From the NCBI GenBank assembly GCA_946811185.2, contig OX328102.1, positions 51,747,619-51,811,618 on the forward strand: a stretch of DNA of 64,000 nt, in the 5' to 3' direction. The notes beneath the pieces were generated by a model. It was given only the letters and a program-made list of their open reading frames with translations, was not told the origin of the DNA and made no database searches. This document shows, piece after piece, positions 1-10,190 of the stretch (the stretch's first letter is position 1; every line of letters begins with the position of its first letter). The DNA is from Hippopus hippopus. Taxonomy: Eukaryota; Mollusca; Bivalvia; Cardiida; Cardiidae. A program made the translations under genes and the position numbers.

Positions 1-177
1 AATAATATGATTATCTAAATTCTAATAAAAGACATATTAATGCATAATAAAGTTTATAAATACCATATCTTTATTTTTTCAGCAATTCAGCAGTTCAGCT
101 TTTAAATGTATATCTGCTGATCAGCAGGTTGCTGAATTCAGCGGAAAATTCAGCATTTTAGGGAGTCCCCATACGAA

Positions 178-1250
178 CGATGGAATTACATCGCTCAAGT
201 TTTTTTTTTTTTTTTGTATCAAACGATGAAATTACGTCGCTCAAGCGCTTATGCAAAATTTATATTACCCGTACATCTTGGTTCTATTGACGATGGATTT
301 ACGTCGTTCAAGCAGAAGTTACTTCTATATCAAAGATTAATTAAGGTCTGATTCACGTCTTTACAGCTAAAACTGCTTCTAGATTTACATCAAAGATTTA
401 TCAACGCTAATTAATTTCACATCGTTCAAACAAAAGTTACTTTGATATCTAAGATTTATTAAGGACTGATTTACGTCGTTCATGCAACAATTACTTCTAT
501 ATCAAAGATTAATTGATATTGGTTTTTTCAACGTTCTGACAAAAAGTAGTTCTATATCAAATAGCTGTAAACGATGAATCTACGTCTCTGCAGCAAATTA
601 CACGTTTCGTGGCACTCTTGAACAGATTCACGACGTCCTAGCATTTACGATTGCTTTACATCGTTCATTTTTTCTATGTACAAAAAATTATCAAGGATGG
701 ATTTACATCTTTCAAGCCAGAGATGCTTCTATGTCAAAGTTCTTTTTATGATGAATTTACATCGTTCAAACAAATATTATTTTTATGTCAAAGTTTTATC
801 TAACATGGATTTACAATGTTCAATCAAAGCGTTGTTTCTATAACAAACATGTATTAATTGAAGGCGGATTTACACCGATAAAGCCAAAGTTGCTTCTATA
901 GCCAAGTCCTATTAACTATGGATTTACATTGTTTAAGCAAAAGTGCTTCTATATCACAGTTCTATGAATGATGGATTTTCATCAAGCAGAAATTGCTTTA
1001 ATATTCAAAATATATTAACGATGCACTTACATCGTACTTGTGAGTGAAAATTTCTTCTATATAGTTGAGGTTATATTAAGGATGCCTTTACGTCGATTCA
1101 GCAAAATTTGGTTCTATATCAATGTTTCCATTGACGATGCATTTACACTGTTTCAAAAGCACTACAAGTAAAAGATACCTACACATATGTGTACTTGGAT
1201 ACTACGTTTTCACTGTTATATGGCACCTTTATATTACACATTTACGTCAA
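178..1250. repeat. Degenerate ~57-65 bp minisatellite
   Basis: About 18 diverged units share the pattern GATGGATTTACGTCGTTCAA followed by AGCAAAAGTTGCTTCTATAT and a short AT-rich linker. Unit starts are visible near 178, 225, 290, 348, 405, 463, 574, 647, 695, 749, 813, 864, 920, 970, 1,020, 1,082 and 1,134. The units differ enough that the array is old. Its copy is at about 53,414-54,486. A 64-codon open frame at 1,122-1,316 overlaps its end and looks accidental. Confidence 0.8.
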
Positions 1251-2035
1251 GGGAAAAATAGTAACAGGACAGGAAGTTATGAATTGTATATGATTCAATC
1301 AACAGGAAATTGTTGAAAACCGTCGTTAAGTTGTCGAACTTCAAGGTAAATGTTATCTAAGCGTTCTCGTCAGGAGAAACCTATAAGTCGAAGGGCGAAA
1401 TCTACAATGTAGAAAACTTGACTGCCATATCATAAGAATTCTTAATCTTGCATGGAAAACAAATTTGCTATGTTGAGCTTAGAAAGAAGCCATATTTGAG
1501 AATGATCAGATTTAATGTGGTTTAGCTGACATCCAATAAACAACACAAGAGCGCAAAGCAATCATGCAAACACATATAACTTAACAAACATGAAGTAAAG
1601 CACATTTGAATAAAGCAATTTCAACAAACAAATTATGACAAGAAAGTATAAGCATTAACCCTCAATTCAACCTTTAGACAAATCTCCTCTCAAATGCCAC
1701 GGTTAAAAAGCACATCACTTGACAAAGGAAAAATTGAGCATCAGAACATTCTATCCTTTGCCCAGTAACCTCAATGATTAGAAATATTTGCGTGACTCAA
1801 CAGAGGTTAATTCAAAGTCATCTGCTAACATTTATATTCTTGCAAAGGGTTAACGCTTAGCAAACTTCTTGACAGAGTTCTAAACATGCAAGTTATATAC
1901 ACATAAATGAGTGATGATTAATTACAAATGAAATAGGACTCCGACCAAGAATATCGCAAACCGCCAAATGATAGCCTCCAATATATATGCCAAATTATAA
2001 TAATACATATAAAAATAGAAGCCAACAAATCAAAT
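1251..2035. other. Unassigned AT-rich DNA
   Basis: I see no gene, inverted repeat or recognisable element here. It lies between the minisatellite and the 3' side of the Ngaro-like element and may partly belong to that element. The same holds for 54,487-55,271 in the second copy. Confidence 0.5.
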
Positions 2036-2335
2036 GGAAATTTCAACTTATAGTCCCTAACCCAACCTACCCATTTTGGGTAGTATCACTTACTACTACC
2101 ACAAGGAATAAACCCTCAATGAAGTAAGATACCTTCATTAAAAGGGACCCAATCACTCGAGAGGAAAAAAGAAAAATACATAAAAATTTGTGGCCTATTG
2201 AAAGGCTTGAAATTTCAACTTTAATTGAAACCCATACCAACCCGTTCCTAGGTAATATCAAATACTACTACTACCCAGAGGAATAAACCCTCAATGAAGT
2301 AAGATACCTTCATTAAAAGGGGCCCCTCCCCATTC
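2036..2335 (-). repeat. Two ~175-bp direct repeats downstream of the SGNH ORF
   Basis: Two tandem copies start with AAATTTCAACTT (about 2,036 and 2,211) and each ends with AATAAACCCTCAATGAAG, then a run including TACCTTCATTAAAAGGG (about 2,106-2,150 and 2,282-2,330). They lie just 3' of the minus-strand coding segments. Ngaro-type elements carry split direct repeats (A1 ... B1-A2-B2), and these could be the B1/A2/B2 part. I did not find an A1 match upstream of the gag-like ORF, so this is an inference. Confidence 0.55.
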
Positions 2336-2448
2336 AAACATAAAGAAAGCTGAAATTACCATCATCAGCCAACTATGCAAAATTATAGCAAGAAATCCAT
2401 ATACTTAAAAAAAATCATATCCCAAAGACGAAAATGTATGCGTACAGC

Positions 2449-2882
2449 CTACTGTAGCATGTGTGCAACTGCATTTATTAAAAAAAGTTTCAGTCTCCAG
2501 GTGCCCTCAGAATTGAGATGTAGGCCACCATCCTGTATGGCAAACATCTCCCTGACAGGTCTACCAAACTTAAAGAAAGGTCTGAACGAATGCAGGAACT
2601 GAATCTTTCTTAACGGACATAACCTTTTTAATTTCAAATTTATAAGCTTTGTCTTGTCCCCAGTTTTTTCATAATCCAAAGGACGAGGAAGAATACTAGA
2701 CAAAATAATATTAGTGTTTGAAATCTTATTTATCACTGTTACTAGGTTATAAAAGGCACTAAGAATTTCCTGAACTGACAATGAGTTTACATCATTAGTT
2801 CCAACATGAATAATGGTGAATTTCGAAGACACTAGTACCGGAAATCTTTCAATGTGTTTGGTTAAACGAGATATGTTTGTCT
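2449..2882 (-). pseudogene. SGNH hydrolase domain fragment of Ngaro-like retrotransposon
   Basis: The open frame (2,449-2,832 and a further ~45 bases upstream without a stop) has the SGNH block III motif HVGTND near its start and a DGGLHLNSEGTW block V-like motif near the end, giving the Asp and His of the family. SGNH esterase-like domains are known in Ngaro and some LINE elements, where their role is unclear. There is no ATG: the frame opens from inside the preceding reverse transcriptase sequence, one base out of register with it. The block I GDS motif is missing, so this is the C-terminal part of the domain, fused by deletion to the RT. The other copy (55,685-56,068) differs by two residues (E to D, N to S). 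Confidence 0.75.
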
Positions 2883-3991
2883 GGTGGAACGGACATGGTC
2901 ATATTTTTGGTATTGAACAGAATACCTAAGAATATCATTACTTCTGATGGCTCACGCGCTTTGTCCATTGCTTCCTCTAAACCGCTCTTAAGAAAAATTT
3001 GTCTAGCCACATTAAAAGCAAAGGGAGCAATCTCTTTTTTCTCCACCCCATCAAAATCATCTAAATAGTTAAGCACTACAAGGCCAATCTTCAACAACAT
3101 GCAACTAAAGGCATTAGTAACCCGCTGACAGATATAAGCTGAAGAACGAAGACCCATTGGTAAGACGGTATCACAGAAAATATGACCTTTCCATTGAAAA
3201 GATACTAAGTTATAATCCAACGGACAAATGCTAATTTGTCTGTAAGCTCTTTTCAAATCCAGCTTGTACATTAAAGCACCCTTTCCTTTACATTTTATTA
3301 AGGCAACAAAATCATCAATTTTAGGTAGGCTGAAATCAATAAATTCATTCAGATAGATATCACTTGAAATATGACTATTGATACTAGAACCATTTTTTGA
3401 AAAACTTAAATCTAAAATCACCCTCCTCTCAGAGGGAGTAGACTTTGGAACTGAATTAAGGGGTGAAAGAATTATTATGTCAGAGAAGGGATTATGAGAA
3501 AAAGGTCCCATAATAGCTCCAAAGCTAGCTTCTTTGAGAAGATAATTGTGAATATCTTCTGGGTAATCCAGTGCACCTTTATGATTTTTTGGCATTTTGG
3601 GTTTAGTTATTGGACTAGTATCAACACTGAGCTTATCAGATGATCTAATTCCTGTGAAACCAATCGGAAAGCCATATTTTAAGAATTGACAGACCCTTAA
3701 ATCATGGTAATCATGCAGCATTCTTTTCATGAATTCTATATTGAATTTGGTGTTCACAGGAATTTTGCAACCTTGAAAATTAGGTTTCCCAGATGCTCTA
3801 CATAAATTATGGATGCGAAGTTTATTGGAAGATGATACTGAAATAATAGGTTTTACAGATTTACATAATGTGCAATTTTGTTCATGTTTATCCAAAGAAT
3901 CATGCAGATTTTTCTTTAGCCAAAAAGACGGCAAAATCATATCAGCAGCATCATTATACTTTTTCAGATTGTGCTTTTTAGGTAGACAAAG
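2849..3991 (-). pseudogene. Reverse transcriptase of Ngaro/DIRS-like retrotransposon, 3'-truncated
   Basis: The ORF has 363 codons from the first ATG (3,940) and is open from 3,991. Numbered from that ATG, it shows the RT core: RRVILDLS (172-179), motif A KLDLKRAYRQI (226-236, Asp228), LPMGLRSSAY (260-269), the catalytic NYLDDF (291-296), and FLGILF (337-342). The order and wording match RTs of tyrosine-recombinase retrotransposons (DIRS/Ngaro), not Gypsy, Copia or LINE RTs. It stops soon after VPPDK (351-355). RNase H and tyrosine recombinase are absent, and the frame runs into an SGNH domain in another register, so a deletion removed the middle of the element. The catalytic aspartates are intact. 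The upstream gag-like frame is in the same register, separated by a single TGA at 3,994-3,992. Confidence 0.85.
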
Positions 3992-4540
3992 TCATGCAGA
4001 TGAATGAGGACAAGCCGTTGAACATTCTGGGTGATTGAGCTCTTTTTTGTCTTTTTGCCAGCAAGAAGCACAGACATGCTTTGCAAATCGTACTCTCCCA
4101 TTAATTTGAACCGTATGTGATTCCTTAAAAGAGCATTTATTGGCACAAAACCAAAGCTTATTTTCTGCTTTTGGCACGCTAGAACTACCTTGAGAAAAAT
4201 CTGTTGAAGGTCGGAATTTACGTGAACTTGAAGCTAAAACAGTATTTTCAATGTAGGTAAAATCATCACCCCAACGTCTATAACCTAACTCTATCTCCCG
4301 CAAAACTGCAGCATACAAGGACTTCAAAATAGGAAATTCATAAGCGTTATTCAGGTACATCAACCTCTTTAGAAACTCTAACCGACCCGACCTCTCTGCA
4401 GAACTAATATGTTTCTTTGAAATTATTTCTAACTCTCCTGCTACGAACATATTAAGTTCCAGTTTGTCAAAGCTTAAAGCGTTGTTGACAAACTCAAACC
4501 TAAGATGTGTGTGTGGGTAATACTGTGGATCCACTACCAA
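3992..4540 (-). pseudogene. Gag-like ORF of Ngaro/DIRS-like retrotransposon
   Basis: About 182 codons. The N-terminal part (QYYPHTHLRFEF, then FVAGELEII, then YEFPILKSLYAAVLREIE) is an alpha-helical gag-like region typical of this element class in invertebrates. The C-terminal third is Cys/His-rich: Cys132, 136, 157, 160, 173 and 177 with nearby His142, 155, 170 and 179, probably zinc-binding. No ATG precedes it: the frame starts at a TTG codon and is closed by a TGA 11 codons upstream, and the first internal Met is residue 31. The true 5' end is therefore uncertain or lost. It ends in TGA followed by C, directly in frame with the RT. Identical in 57,228-57,776. Confidence 0.7.
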
Positions 4541-4950
4541 CTTTTGTGGTAAATGGCTAAAACGGCTAATTCAAAAGAAAAAAAATTACAAGTTGCCTAT
4601 ATTGAGCTGAACTTTCACCAGTACAGAATTTAGACTTATTTCATAATTGAAATCTACTCTTAGTGAGGAAGACAGTAACAGCTACACGTCAATGTGCATT
4701 TTGTAAATACCAAGACTTCACTGCATGTAATTTGTAGTCTGATCTATATCTACACATTCAGCATATTCTCCATGCACCAAGTGTTATGATTAACGTCAAA
4801 CTCAAACATTGATGACAAGTGCCATTTTTTGGATGTGCATAGGTTATTGAACAAAGTTAGATATTCAAGTAAACGTATTGTCATTTTATTAATATTTCAT
4901 ATAGATCTATTTTTAACTTTGTTTTCCATTTTAAATCATTTGTGTCTCAT
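4541..4950. other. Probable 5' flank of the Ngaro-like element
   Basis: No ORF or clear repeat. It sits between the gag-like frame and the start of block B and may hold the element's 5' region. The block B homology starts sharply at about 4,951. Confidence 0.4.
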
Positions 4951-7900
4951 AGATACCAACAATGCATGCATATCAAATATTTCAGCTCGGTGAATTATGG
5001 AAAATAGAATAAGACTTATTTGATTGACATCTGAAATTCTTTAACTCGCTTGACGTTGACGAAAGTCATTTCAAGACAAAATCACTGCACTCACCACTTA
5101 CTGTATCGAGGAAGGATTACTGGTTAGCATCTGTTGACCTTTCAGGTGATTATTAATTACTCGATCGAGATATGAGGACCAGTTTGTAAATATTTCAGAA
5201 TCACTTCAGAGGACATAAATACTAATTAAACGGCATTAGTTATGGGCTCTTCATGCAGCCTTGGAATCTGAACCACTGAAACTTGTATGAACTCGTTTAT
5301 CTAGGGTTACTCAGTCATGCGAGCGTGAATTCCATTGGTAATAGCCATCCGACTTGCTTACGTTATGTAAAAGGAACAGTGCATCCAGTGGAGCTTTGGG
5401 TGTAACAAAAAAAAAACAAAAACTGAGCTCTTGCCAGGTAAGATGATGGTTCAAGGTCTGTTCTTAGCTAAGAATCCACGACTACTAATAATATAAGAAA
5501 CATGCGGGAATATTACAGTTTTATGACTTGAACATACGGAGAACAGTACGTTTCCGTAAATCCAGGAAATTAATCGTTGATCAAGCCGATGTGCGATATC
5601 CAACACTGTTTTAAGCCAGCGGGAGTGAAACATGCCGATTATAGCCATATCATAGCATTTCTGACAGTTAATTGAACGTACCTCCTGTCCTAGAGTACAA
5701 TCGGAATGTTGACTTGACAACAAAGGTACAAGAAAGTAAAGCTAAATCCAGCACATATTAGTATTACAATCCATACCGCTACTGCACTTAAATGTATGGG
5801 ACATGTGATTAAATAATACTGGAAACAAGGCGATTTTGATCAAAGGAAAATCAAAATTCAAAGAAATTAATATAAGAGAAGATTTTGAAATCTAGGATCA
5901 CGTCTTCAATAGGAACATGAGAAAAGTCTACATACGACTACATACGAACGATACAAGTTGTTTATGAATGAATAATCATGGTGGGAAGAGACAGTATGAT
6001 TCCGTGCATATACACATATCGGAATATCGTATTTAAAGCCAAAGTGAGAAATAAACAGGCATAAAAAACTCTGTAGGAGTGGAAATAATATTCTAGGAGG
6101 ACCATTAGATGCAAATGTTTTTATGCATCACGAAAGTAATTACGGCCAGATATGCACACAGAACTGGTTGCATCGCGTTTGAATGCCAAACTTCTTTCAT
6201 ATGGTTCTAAATATTCTAAACCAGAAGCAGCGACTTGTGATGCATTTCTATTCACATGGTGTTGTCAAATGTACAGAAATCTGCGAGCAAAATATTATTA
6301 ACTTTATAATGGATTATTGGTTCTTTAAAAAAAAACGGCCATTACCAAAATTCAAGCAAAAACAATCGTTGAATATCAGGCTAATCAGCACATGGATAAA
6401 CAAGAATGTTAACATACACGAAACAAATTATCAGCCGGTTTTGTAAGATGTACTCAATGAAGAAACTCTTTCTCTGCCTAGTTCACTGCAATATGGACGT
6501 ATCCTATAGAAACCCGACTGTACATCGGTATGAGGAAATGATAAATCTCGTATTGTTACAATCATCAATATAACGGTAAAGTACAAATACTTGTAAATAG
6601 TAATACATTGCTTATTAAAACTGTGAAAATTCCAAGCCACATAGGATTAGATCGGCGTCCTTGTTACAAATTCATCGTGAGGGAGGGCGTTTGAGAGAGG
6701 TCATATTATCAGCTGACCGGAGTAATGCTAACACGCCTGTTTAATACTATACTTCACGGCAGAGCAGATATGACACGCAAATTCCTTTTGGAATAGCAGA
6801 ATTCCAAAATTGCTGTCAATGAAAGTCAGCACCTCTCTCTATGCTTAACCAGCCCATTTTGTAAGTAATCAACTCCAAAGAATCTGTGGGGCCCATAAGG
6901 GAGTTTATGTGTTGAATGATTAAGCTAGACTTACCTTCGTAGAAGTAAGGCGAAGAGTGATCATAATTTCATCCGACACAAAACTCACTTAGGGCTCACA
7001 CGCCCACACTCAACCACCCTTCCAACAATTCCTTACAAAATTATGCAACTACTGTGCCATAAGTACTCTAAAATATGACCACCTGGATTGCTGACGCTGC
7101 GTCATAATCTGTGGGGCCCATAAGGGAGTTTTATGTCGGATGAAATTATGATCAACCTTCGCATTACTTCTACGAAGGTAAGTCTAGCTTAATAATTCAA
7201 GTATCTCTTGCAAATCGAACCCTGTACACACAATTATATCACTAATTCTCCTCACAGATCTGTCCTATTTACATTTTGCCTGTTTTCACCTTTGTCTTTA
7301 TCTATGGTTCCTGATTGGCTAGATCGCGACACACCTTCTGACGACGTAGTGGAAATACCTTCTACCGACGTATGATTTGCCTCGTTTTGATTTGCACGTG
7401 TTTCCTCATTGTGGTGAACCTTGTCGATTTTGAGTGTTCGGAATATTGTGTTTATTCATCATAGAATTAATTTTCGGGAATTTTGTGTGGCTTCTAGATC
7501 TGGATTTTAACCTAGTTCTCATATTCTCTCTCTTTCGGAGCTGAGTGTCCATAAGGTAAGTGAGCACTGTCGTTTTTATTTGAGCTAGTTTCCAGTAGTG
7601 ATGACTTTATGTCACATGACCTCTGGGTTTTTCCAATATCAACAATAACAGATGTTTGACTATCCTGCTATGAGTGATTCTGTATGCCTACAGAGTACAG
7701 ACTCATCTAGGTAAATTCTTCATTGTTCTCATTACGGACTGTCCCCCCCTTCTTTCGATTTCGTACCTGTGTTTTCCATCTGTCATCTTCTTTGTTCTTT
7801 TCCCGCCTCTCATATCGATTGTTCGTGGGAACAGAAAAGTCAAGTAAAGGTTCTAGATCCATCATGTTTTTCTTCCATTTTCATTTCGATATCATTACTA

Positions 7901-7990
7901 AACCTTCTTTCGGCCATCTTGTCAACAAATTTTTTTTCTGGTCTAATTCCCTCTCGCTAGTTTTATGTCATGGAATGGTTTCCGTTGTCC
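4951..7990 (+). repeat. Block B: 3-kb repeat, forward copy
   Basis: This block reappears inverted at 46,463-49,377 with moderate divergence and small indels, and as a near-perfect copy at 58,187-61,226. Homology to the inverted copy starts at CATAGATACCAACAATGC (4,951) and ends near CTCTCGCTAGTTTTATGT (about 7,972). Satellite I follows it in the same relative orientation in both places. A 273-bp MITE lies inside. A 90-codon minus-strand frame (5,451-5,723) is shared, but its differences between copies are mostly amino-acid changing, so I do not call a gene. No known coding domain was recognised. Confidence 0.8.
6920..7192. mobile_element. 273-bp MITE with ~70-bp terminal inverted repeats
   Basis: The ends are TTAAGCTAGACTTACCTTCG and its complement. 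The inverted match runs about 70 bases inward (6,920-6,989 and 7,123-7,192), through ATCATAATTTCATCCGACA. The outer edges read TTAAGC...GCTTAA, compatible with a TTAA-type or short AT target. An extra direct copy of CTGTGGGGCCCATAAGGGAG lies just outside the left end and just inside the right arm. The same element is in the inverted block (47,233-47,505) at the same place, so it inserted before block B was copied. It has no coding capacity. Confidence 0.8.
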
Positions 7991-8023
7991 GTCCGTCCGT
8001 TGTCCGTCCGTCTGTTAGTAATT

Positions 8024-8205
8024 GTTTTTGTTTACGCGATAAAATCTGCATTTGTTGTCGGATTTTCATGAAACTTGCACAGTGAGTTGATCTCATTTTG
8101 ATTTTGAAAAAATCCAACATACAGTATGGGAAAAGTAGCCATTTGAATGTGCAAATTTCCATTTTTTGTTTACGCAGTAAAGTCTGCATTCGTAGTCAAA
8201 TTTGC
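8024..8205 (+). repeat. Satellite I fragment (forward)
   Basis: A little over one monomer of satellite I (TTGTTTACGC, GTCTGCATT, ATGAAACTTGCACAG, GAAAAGTAGCCATTTGAA), directly after block B and a short CCGTCCGT stretch (7,988-8,012). It ends abruptly where LINE sequence begins. The second copy is at about 61,260-61,441. Confidence 0.8.
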
Positions 8206-8241
8206 ATATCACAGTAGAGGTATCATTCAGAATTACATGGC

Positions 8242-9045
8242 CAAGTATTGAAAGCTATCGGTAGGCTCAAATATTACCTAATTAGATTTTCCAATATGTC
8301 AATATCCCACAAATTAGATTTATTTGATAAACTTATTGAACCTGTTCTTATGGATGGATTATGGATGTGAGGTGTGGGTATGAATAAAGTAAACAAGTTG
8401 GAAAATATTCATTTGCAATTTTGTAAACAGATATTAGGATTTCCGCGCCAAACACAAAACAGTTTCATTTATGGTGAATTTAGGAGATTCTCTTTGAAAA
8501 TAAAACGATTGTCAAGAGTTTATAAATATTGGTTAAAAGTTATAAGAATTCCTGACCAAAAACCAATCAAGCATGGGTATTATCTTATGTTAAATGATTT
8601 AGAAGTCTTTCCTGATAAGATATCTTGGACAAAATTTGTTATTTAAAGGTATTTTAGAAAGTACTGGCTTTTACAATGTACAGTTAAGTCAAGGTGTTGA
8701 TATACATTTAAATAGTATTTAAATATATTTTTTTTACTGAAAAATTTAGAACAGCCCTTAGTCGTTTCCATCTTTGATCACATACACTAGAAATAGAAGC
8801 ATGAAGATGGCATAAATCAGGAAAAATCCCATTCCAGGAAAGGAAATGAAAACCATGCAATACGTTAGAAGATGAAATGCACTTTTTTCTGGAATGGCCA
8901 ATGTTCTTAAATATTAGAAAATATATTTGTTATGAAATACTACTGGGAGAGAAGCCAAGTATGGCTAATTTCATTGAATTGATGAAAAATGAAAACAAAC
9001 AGACTATTAGAAATTTATCAATATTTATCTATAAAGGATGTTGCA
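8242..9045 (+). pseudogene. Non-LTR retrotransposon C-terminal remnant
   Basis: Translating from 8,242 gives the tail of a LINE polyprotein downstream of the RT palm: LKAIGRLKYYL, then HKLDLFDKLIEPVL, a TGA, then HLQFCKQILGFPRQTQNSF and VYKYWLKVI. After a gap, RTALSRFHL and SHTLEIEA are interrupted by TGA codons, then EDEMHFFLEWPMFLNIRKY, the usual zinc-ribbon/HFLxxCP-like end with the Cys replaced by Trp. Several in-frame stops (mostly TGA) and a missing RT core make it dead. A diverged copy of its last part lies at 43,845-44,290, and a near-perfect copy at 61,478-62,281. The clade is not assigned. Confidence 0.8.
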
Positions 9046-9960
9046 TTTTTTTTATTCTCCTCTCAAAAACTCAAAATTAATTATTCAATTACTCAATAGG
9101 TCAATAGTTCCAATAGGTAAAAAAAATTCTGTGCTGTGATTTTATAAATAAACCTCAACTCATTCAGTGCCATAGGTGAAATAAATGGCTTCTGTGGCTG
9201 ATACTCTCTGATCTAGGGTCTGTGTCATCCTCTTGTTAAGTCAAACCTGTAGGCTTAAAATCATTTCTAGATAAAATGGGTTGTATTTACAGTCTTTGAA
9301 ATAGATAAAGTTTATACAGTAACTTGGCAGCGAAAACGAACTAAAAACACTGAAAAATAGGTCAAAGTGTATTACATGTATATTTTTTTTCCTTTAAAGT
9401 TAAAGCAAAATTGAATACGCATTTCATAAATGATGATTCAAGTGTTTTGTCACAGTAAAAAGATATAGATTAGAAAACTTAAGAAATAACATAGATTCAG
9501 ATCAAGAAGATATGGCTGATCTGAAATCTAGTTTTTTTTATTAAAAAAAATAAATATATACAAAAAGGATAACTTTTATATGCACTTTACAGAGTACTAG
9601 AGACGTTAGCTCCCTTAAATTTCATCCAAATGATCCATTGACTGTCAATGTTGATTGTATATATATTCGATGACTATATGTGGTATGATAGGCGTTCTGC
9701 CTTTTTCTCCTGAATAAAATATTCCTTTATATCATCCCATACTTTCTCATTTATTTTAGTACTAACATATAAATTATACATAAATGAATAAAAGAGATCA
9801 AACTCCAAGTGTCATTTTGAAAAAAAAAAATTATTCCCCATTTGTAAACATGGGTAATGGTTATACAATTGAGAATAAAATAATATGGAATGAATACAAT
9901 ATTTTTTTGGTAAGTGGCGGTCAATGGACGTCATATTTAAACAAGTCTAAAAAAAAAAAA
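9046..9960. repeat. Non-coding part of segment C
   Basis: No gene. Together with the LINE tail and the Helitron-like tail it forms segment C (8,586-10,430), which recurs diverged at 43,845-45,745 in the same orientation. Landmarks shared by both are TCAATTACTCAATAGGTCAA and ATTGACTGTCA. A short TA run near 9,660 is an expanded TG/TA microsatellite in the other copy. Confidence 0.75.
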
Positions 9961-10190
9961 CTAGAGGCCCTTGAGGGCCTGAAATCGCTCAAATAGCAGA
10001 GATTTTGCTTTTTTGCTCGCATACATTATGAATTCATGAAAAAGGAAAAACAAAAATAAGAAATGGGCTTGAACCCACTAAGACAGCATAAAGAAGACAT
10101 GGTGAATTGAACAAATAGTGAAAAAAATTGAAGTACAATTTCTCAAAACCAGATAGGGTTTCCATATGCATTGTATTTAACAATCCTAGC
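9961..10190 (-). mobile_element. Helitron-like 3' end: hairpin + CTAG
   Basis: Read on the minus strand the segment ends AGGCCCT-CA-AGGGCCT-CTAG followed by T. That is a perfect 7-bp stem (9,980-9,965) directly followed by CTAG (9,964-9,961), then a T-rich target. Helitrons end in CTRR, usually CTAG, with a hairpin just upstream and insert beside T. Here the hairpin touches the CTAG, closer than in the canonical layout. Inward lies about 200 bp of conserved unique tail and then satellite I. The same terminus occurs at 45,281-45,300 and 63,198-63,217. No Rep/helicase ORF is present. Confidence 0.55.

Noticed and set aside
5451..5723. 90-codon ORF conserved in block B and B'
   Set aside because: Conserved in position, but about half of the differing codons change residues non-conservatively and the ends differ. 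No sign of protein-level selection.
7723..8085. 120-codon ORF spanning the end of block B and satellite I
   Set aside because: It crosses a repeat junction (block B, CCGTCCGT stretch, satellite), is Ser/Phe/Arg-biased and shows no domain.
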